A stretch of DNA of 64,000 nucleotides from SZUA-430 sp964638635 (GTDB lineage Bacteria > Pseudomonadota > Alphaproteobacteria > Micropepsales > Micropepsaceae), in NCBI GenBank assembly GCA_964638635.1, contig CAZXAQ010000006.1, positions 1 to 64,000 on the forward strand, in the 5' to 3' direction. Of the stretch, positions 61,080-64,000 are shown piece after piece (the first letter of the stretch is position 1; each line of letters begins with the position of its first letter). The notes beneath the pieces are model-generated. The model searched no databases, was not told the origin of the DNA, and saw only the letters and a list, made by a program, of their open reading frames with translations. The position numbers and the translations under genes are program-made.

Positions 61080-62357
61080 ATGAGCGAGCGGATTGCGATC
61101 ATCGGCCTTGGGTATGTCGGCTTGCCGGTGGCCGTCGGCTTCGCGGCGAAGTTTCCGGGCACGATCGGATTCGACATCGACGAGACGCGCGTCGCGAGCC
61201 TGAAACGCTGCGAAGACTGGACGGGCGAAATCACGCCGCAACAACTCAAAACCGTCCAACTGACATTTACCCATCGCGAAGACGACCTCAAAGGCGCCGA
61301 CGTCTTTATTGTCTGTGTGCCCACGCCGATCGACGATCAGAAGCGGCCCGACCTTCGCCCGCTCAAGCTCGCCTCCGAAATCGTCGGGCGGGCGCTCAAG
61401 CGCGGCACGATCATTTGCTACGAATCGACGGTCTATCCCGGTCTAACAGAAGACTTTTGCGGTCCGATACTCGCTCAGGTTTCGGGTTTGAACCAGGGGT
61501 CTGATTTCCGGATCGGCTATTCGCCCGAGCGGATCAACCCTGGGGACGGGGAACATACGCTGCAACGTATCGTGAAGGTTGTGTCGGCTGAGGATAAAGC
61601 CACCGCTGCAACCCTCGCGCGTCTTTACGGGGCAGTGGTGCCCGCCGGTGTTCACGTGGCGCCGTCGATCAAGGTGGCGGAGGCGGCGAAAGTTTTGGAG
61701 AACACGCAGCGCGATCTCAACATCGCGCTGATGAATGAGTTGGCGTTGATTTGCGACCGGCTGGAGATTCGCACCGCCGATGTGATGGCGGCGGCGAAGA
61801 CGAAGTGGAATTTTCTGCCGTTCACGCCGGGGTTGGTGGGCGGGCACTGCATCGGCGTCGATCCGTACTATCTGACGACGAAGGCGGAAGCGCTCGGCTA
61901 TCACCCGGATGTGATCCTCGCCGGGCGGCGCATCAACGACGGCGTCGGCGCGTTCGTTGCGCAGCGCGCGGTGCGCCTTTTGAGCCGGAACAACACGCCG
62001 CTGAATGAGGCGCGGGTCGCGATCCTGGGGCTGACCTTCAAGGAGAACGTGCCCGACACGCGCAACAGCCGCGTCCCCGACATCGTGCATGAGCTCGCCA
62101 CTTTCGGCGTGCGCGCGACGGTGAGCGATCCGATGGCGCGCGCCGAGGACGCCGTGCGCGAATACGGAATCGCGCTCAGCAATCCCGATCAGCTGCACGA
62201 TCTCGACGCGCTGATCCTGGCCGTGCCGCATCGCGCGTTCTTGCAGGACGTCCCCGCCCTGCTCGCGAAGCTGAAGCCGCTCGGCGTGCTGATCGACGTG
62301 AAGTCCGCGATCGATCCGGCGAGCGTGCCGAAGGGCGTGACGTATTGGAGCCTTTGA
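61080..62357 (+). CDS. UDP-N-acetylhexosamine dehydrogenase (TviB/WbpA-like nucleotide-sugar dehydrogenase)
   Basis: A 425-residue enzyme of the UDP-glucose/GDP-mannose dehydrogenase family. N-terminal NAD motif IIGLGYVGLPVAVGFAAKF, then CVPTPIDDQKRPDL, and the catalytic Cys in GGHCIGVDPYYLT near residue 257. The C-terminal domain shows GLTFKENVPDTRNS. TviB/VipA-type members oxidise UDP-GalNAc or UDP-GlcNAc to the uronic acid, for surface polysaccharide. It is divergent from the O-antigen ligase gene and faces an epimerase gene 630 bp further on, with two small minus-strand genes between. Confidence 0.88.
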   Translation: MSERIAIIGLGYVGLPVAVGFAAKFPGTIGFDIDETRVASLKRCEDWTGEITPQQLKTVQLTFTHREDDLKGADVFIVCVPTPIDDQKRPDLRPLKLASEIVGRALKRGTIICYESTVYPGLTEDFCGPILAQVSGLNQGSDFRIGYSPERINPGDGEHTLQRIVKVVSAEDKATAATLARLYGAVVPAGVHVAPSIKVAEAAKVLENTQRDLNIALMNELALICDRLEIRTADVMAAAKTKWNFLPFTPGLVGGHCIGVDPYYLTTKAEALGYHPDVILAGRRINDGVGAFVAQRAVRLLSRNNTPLNEARVAILGLTFKENVPDTRNSRVPDIVHELATFGVRATVSDPMARAEDAVREYGIALSNPDQLHDLDALILAVPHRAFLQDVPALLAKLKPLGVLIDVKSAIDPASVPKGVTYWSL

Positions 62358-62363
62358 CGTCCG

Positions 62364-62627
62364 TCACGACACGAGGTGAGCGCCTTGATCCGTGATCTCC
62401 AGCCTGAGCCGCGGCAACTCTTGCGTTACGCCGCCGGCCTCGAACAGTTCGCGCCAGCGCCATCGCGGGACTTCGACGCCATCCGAAAGAAGCCGAACGT
62501 CACCGTTGCGTAGGAGTGCGTGGACGGCAACGGAGAATGTCTGGTCATCCGGGTATAGGCCGCGAATGACCTCTAGGGGCATGTCGCCGCCAAGTAGCTG
62601 GTCGAGCGTTTCTCGTTCGAGCGACAC
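62364..62627 (-). CDS. Small protein of unknown function
   Basis: An 87-residue soluble protein starting with GTG (VSLERETLDQLLGGDMP), with only a weak ribosome-binding site. The middle contains VAVHALLRNGDVRLLSDGVEVPRWRWRELF, a compact charged fold I do not recognise. It lies convergent to the UDP-sugar dehydrogenase, six bases past its stop, and 13 bases after another small gene on the same strand. Confidence 0.6.
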   Translation of the reverse strand: MSLERETLDQLLGGDMPLEVIRGLYPDDQTFSVAVHALLRNGDVRLLSDGVEVPRWRWRELFEAGGVTQELPRLRLEITDQGAHLVS

Positions 62628-62640
62628 GATTACCCGCGCT

Positions 62641-62895
62641 CTACCCGCCGTTCGCGGTCTTTGCTTTGGCGATTTCGCTGAGCGATGTGTCGATGGCGGC
62701 TTTGGCGGCGTCGATGTTGCCGACGCCTTGGCGGGTTGCGATCGAGCCGAGGACCGCGCGTGCTTTCGTGAGCAGATCGACAGATTGGTCCAGCTTGTTG
62801 ACGGCCGCGGTGTTGGCGGTGTGGGCGGTCCCCGCCATGTAGGACAGGCTCATCAGGCTGGCGAGCGCTGTGGCCAAGAGCAAATTGCGTTTCAT
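62641..62895 (-). CDS. Small exported protein of unknown function
   Basis: An 84-residue protein with signal peptide MKRNLLLATALASLMSLSYMAGTAHT and a short helical mature part (KLDQSVDLLTKARAVLGSIATRQG). AAGGGG lies about nine bases before the ATG. The frame is open far upstream but that part is the antisense of the epimerase gene. It is divergent from the epimerase gene with 96 bp between the starts. Function unknown. Confidence 0.7.
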   Translation of the reverse strand: MKRNLLLATALASLMSLSYMAGTAHTANTAAVNKLDQSVDLLTKARAVLGSIATRQGVGNIDAAKAAIDTSLSEIAKAKTANGG

Positions 62896-62991
62896 TTGTG
62901 ATCCCCTTTGAGACGCCCTGAGATTGCCCGGTCTTAAGGATTTACGCCAGCGCCGCCGTCGGATAGACGGCGGGTGACGGAGTGATTGCGC

Positions 62992-63975
62992 ATGAAGGTT
63001 CTGCTCACAGGCGTTGCCGGGTTTATCGGGTTTCATGTTGCCCGCGCGCTGCTCGCGCGAGGCGATGAGGTCGTCGGCGTCGACAATCTGAACGCCTATT
63101 ACGAAGTGGCGCTGAAGGAGGCGCGGCTGGCGCAGTTGACGGGGCAACAGGGGTTTGCGTTCGAGCGGGTCGATATCGCGGACAAGGATGCCATGTTCGC
63201 GCTCGCGACGAAGCATCCGGGTGTCACGCATATCGTGCATCTGGCTGCGCAGGCGGGGGTTCGGCATTCGCTGACCGATCCCTATACCTATGTGACGTCG
63301 AACGTGATGGGCCAGGTGGTGATGCTGGAGTTGGCGCGGAAGTTCGCGAAGCTCGAGCATTTCGTTTATGCGAGTTCGTCGTCGGTCTACGGGGGCAACA
63401 CGACGCTGCCGTTCTCCGTCGACGACGAGACCGAGCAGCCGAATTCGCTCTATGCGGCGACGAAGAAGGCCGACGAGTTGATCGGCTATACGTATGCGCA
63501 TCTCTACAAGGTGCCGGCGACGGGGTTGCGGTTCTTCACGGTGTACGGGCCGTGGGGGCGGCCGGACATGGCGGCGTTTTTGTTCACGCGCGCGATTCTC
63601 GCCAGTGAGCCGATCCGCGTGTTCAACGGCGGTGAGATGTGGCGGGATTTCACCTATATCGACGACATCGTGGCGGGCGTGTTGGCCGCCGTTGCGCGCA
63701 AGCCTGCCGGATCGCCGCCGCATGCGATCTACAATTTGGGCAATCACCGGTCGGAGAAGCTGACCGACTTCATCGGCGTGCTGGAGAGCGCTCTGGGGCA
63801 AAAGGCAAAGGTGACGTTCGAGCCGATGCAGCCGGGCGACGTCGTGCGGACGTATGCGGACATCGAGGCTTCGCGGCGCGATCTCGGGTTCGATCCGAAG
63901 ACGCCGATCAGCGTCGGAATCCCTCGCTTCGTGTCTTGGTATCGCGACCACTATCGCGTTTGGCCAAAAAACTAG
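62992..63975 (+). CDS. NAD-dependent nucleotide-sugar epimerase (UDP-glucuronate 4-epimerase-like)
   Basis: A 327-residue extended SDR. The NAD motif is LLTGVAGFIGFHVARALLARGD, followed by GVDNLNAYYEVALKEARL, which is characteristic of UDP-glucuronate 4-epimerases. The catalytic triad Ser (YASSSSVYG), Tyr and Lys (YAATKKADE) is present, and WRDFTYIDDIV and YNLGNHRSE follow. It probably makes a sugar for a surface polysaccharide together with the dehydrogenase upstream. The ATG at MKVLLTG was chosen; GGAG is ten bases upstream. A strong hairpin follows the stop. Confidence 0.88.
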   Translation: MKVLLTGVAGFIGFHVARALLARGDEVVGVDNLNAYYEVALKEARLAQLTGQQGFAFERVDIADKDAMFALATKHPGVTHIVHLAAQAGVRHSLTDPYTYVTSNVMGQVVMLELARKFAKLEHFVYASSSSVYGGNTTLPFSVDDETEQPNSLYAATKKADELIGYTYAHLYKVPATGLRFFTVYGPWGRPDMAAFLFTRAILASEPIRVFNGGEMWRDFTYIDDIVAGVLAAVARKPAGSPPHAIYNLGNHRSEKLTDFIGVLESALGQKAKVTFEPMQPGDVVRTYADIEASRRDLGFDPKTPISVGIPRFVSWYRDHYRVWPKN

Positions 63976-63999
63976 GGCCGGAGATTTTCTCTCCGGCCC
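63975..63999 (+). terminator. Hairpin terminator after the epimerase gene
   Basis: A perfect 10-bp stem (GGGCCGGAGA and its complement) with a TTTTC loop begins at the last base of the epimerase stop codon and ends one base before the window end. Any following U-run is outside the window. Position and strength fit a Rho-independent terminator. Confidence 0.75.
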
Positions 64000-64000
64000 C

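Overview
This window is GC-rich chromosomal DNA from an alphaproteobacterium. The evidence is the gene order tRNA-Tyr/tRNA-Gly/tuf, the run lptF-lptG-lptD-surA-pdxA-rsmA, the opposing run fabD-fabG-acpP-fabF-mltG-yicC-gmk, an alphaproteobacterial style of translational coupling (many ATGA or GTGA overlaps), and the protein families seen. I cannot name the genus. Most of the window is ordinary core chromosome. Accessory islands lie at about 5.9-11.5 kb, 17.7-18.3 kb and 37.2-37.8 kb, and small palindromic repeats are scattered through the gaps.

Layout. Bases 1-640: start of tuf, tRNA-Gly and tRNA-Tyr on the minus strand behind a clear sigma-70-type promoter. 0.7-5.8 kb: rlmB, two adjacent paralogous L,D-transpeptidases (the second with an altered catalytic motif) and metG. 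5.9-11.5 kb: a four-gene minus-strand island. It holds an all-helical ARM/HEAT-like protein, a winged-helix/SWIM zinc-finger protein, a structured non-coding RNA flanked by long complementary arms, a retron-type reverse transcriptase with a membrane-spanning N-terminus, and a small P-loop kinase. 11.6-13.3 kb: purM-purN. 13.3-18.3 kb: two FAD-dependent oxidoreductases, a GcvT-like protein and a DUF433/DUF5615 toxin-antitoxin pair. 18.4-24 kb: a lipoprotein prolyl oligopeptidase and a four-gene operon led by a GbsR/MarR regulator with a visible operator.

24-38 kb: a DUF5916 outer-membrane-type protein, SDR, MAPEG, aldo/keto reductase, a phospholipase C-like secreted protein, cold-shock protein, arylamine N-acetyltransferase, an M23 peptidase, speD, several small unknown proteins, and a ParD/ParE pair whose toxin gene appears frameshifted. 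38-45 kb: ndk, an ABC-F ATPase, TPR protein, holC, a serine hydrolase and pepA. 45-53 kb: the LPS export and envelope cluster lptF-lptG-lptD-surA followed by pdxA-rsmA. 53-59 kb: gmk, yicC, mltG and the fatty-acid synthesis genes, with a composite palindromic element sitting between fabD and fabG. 59.3-64 kb: a 46-bp perfect inverted-repeat element, then polysaccharide genes (O-antigen ligase-like protein, UDP-sugar dehydrogenase, nucleotide-sugar epimerase) and a strong terminator at the very end.

The system most worth attention is the 5.9-11.5 kb island. Its RT carries the retron hallmarks NAxxH, YADD and VTG. A roughly 161-nt RNA with complementary ends (the a1/a2 arrangement of retron msr-msd) lies 30 bp upstream of the RT, and the two upstream proteins match what I recall of the type XIII retron partners (ARM repeat plus WHSWIM). 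The membrane anchor on the RT and the appended P-loop kinase are not part of any description I know. A defence role is inference from the family.
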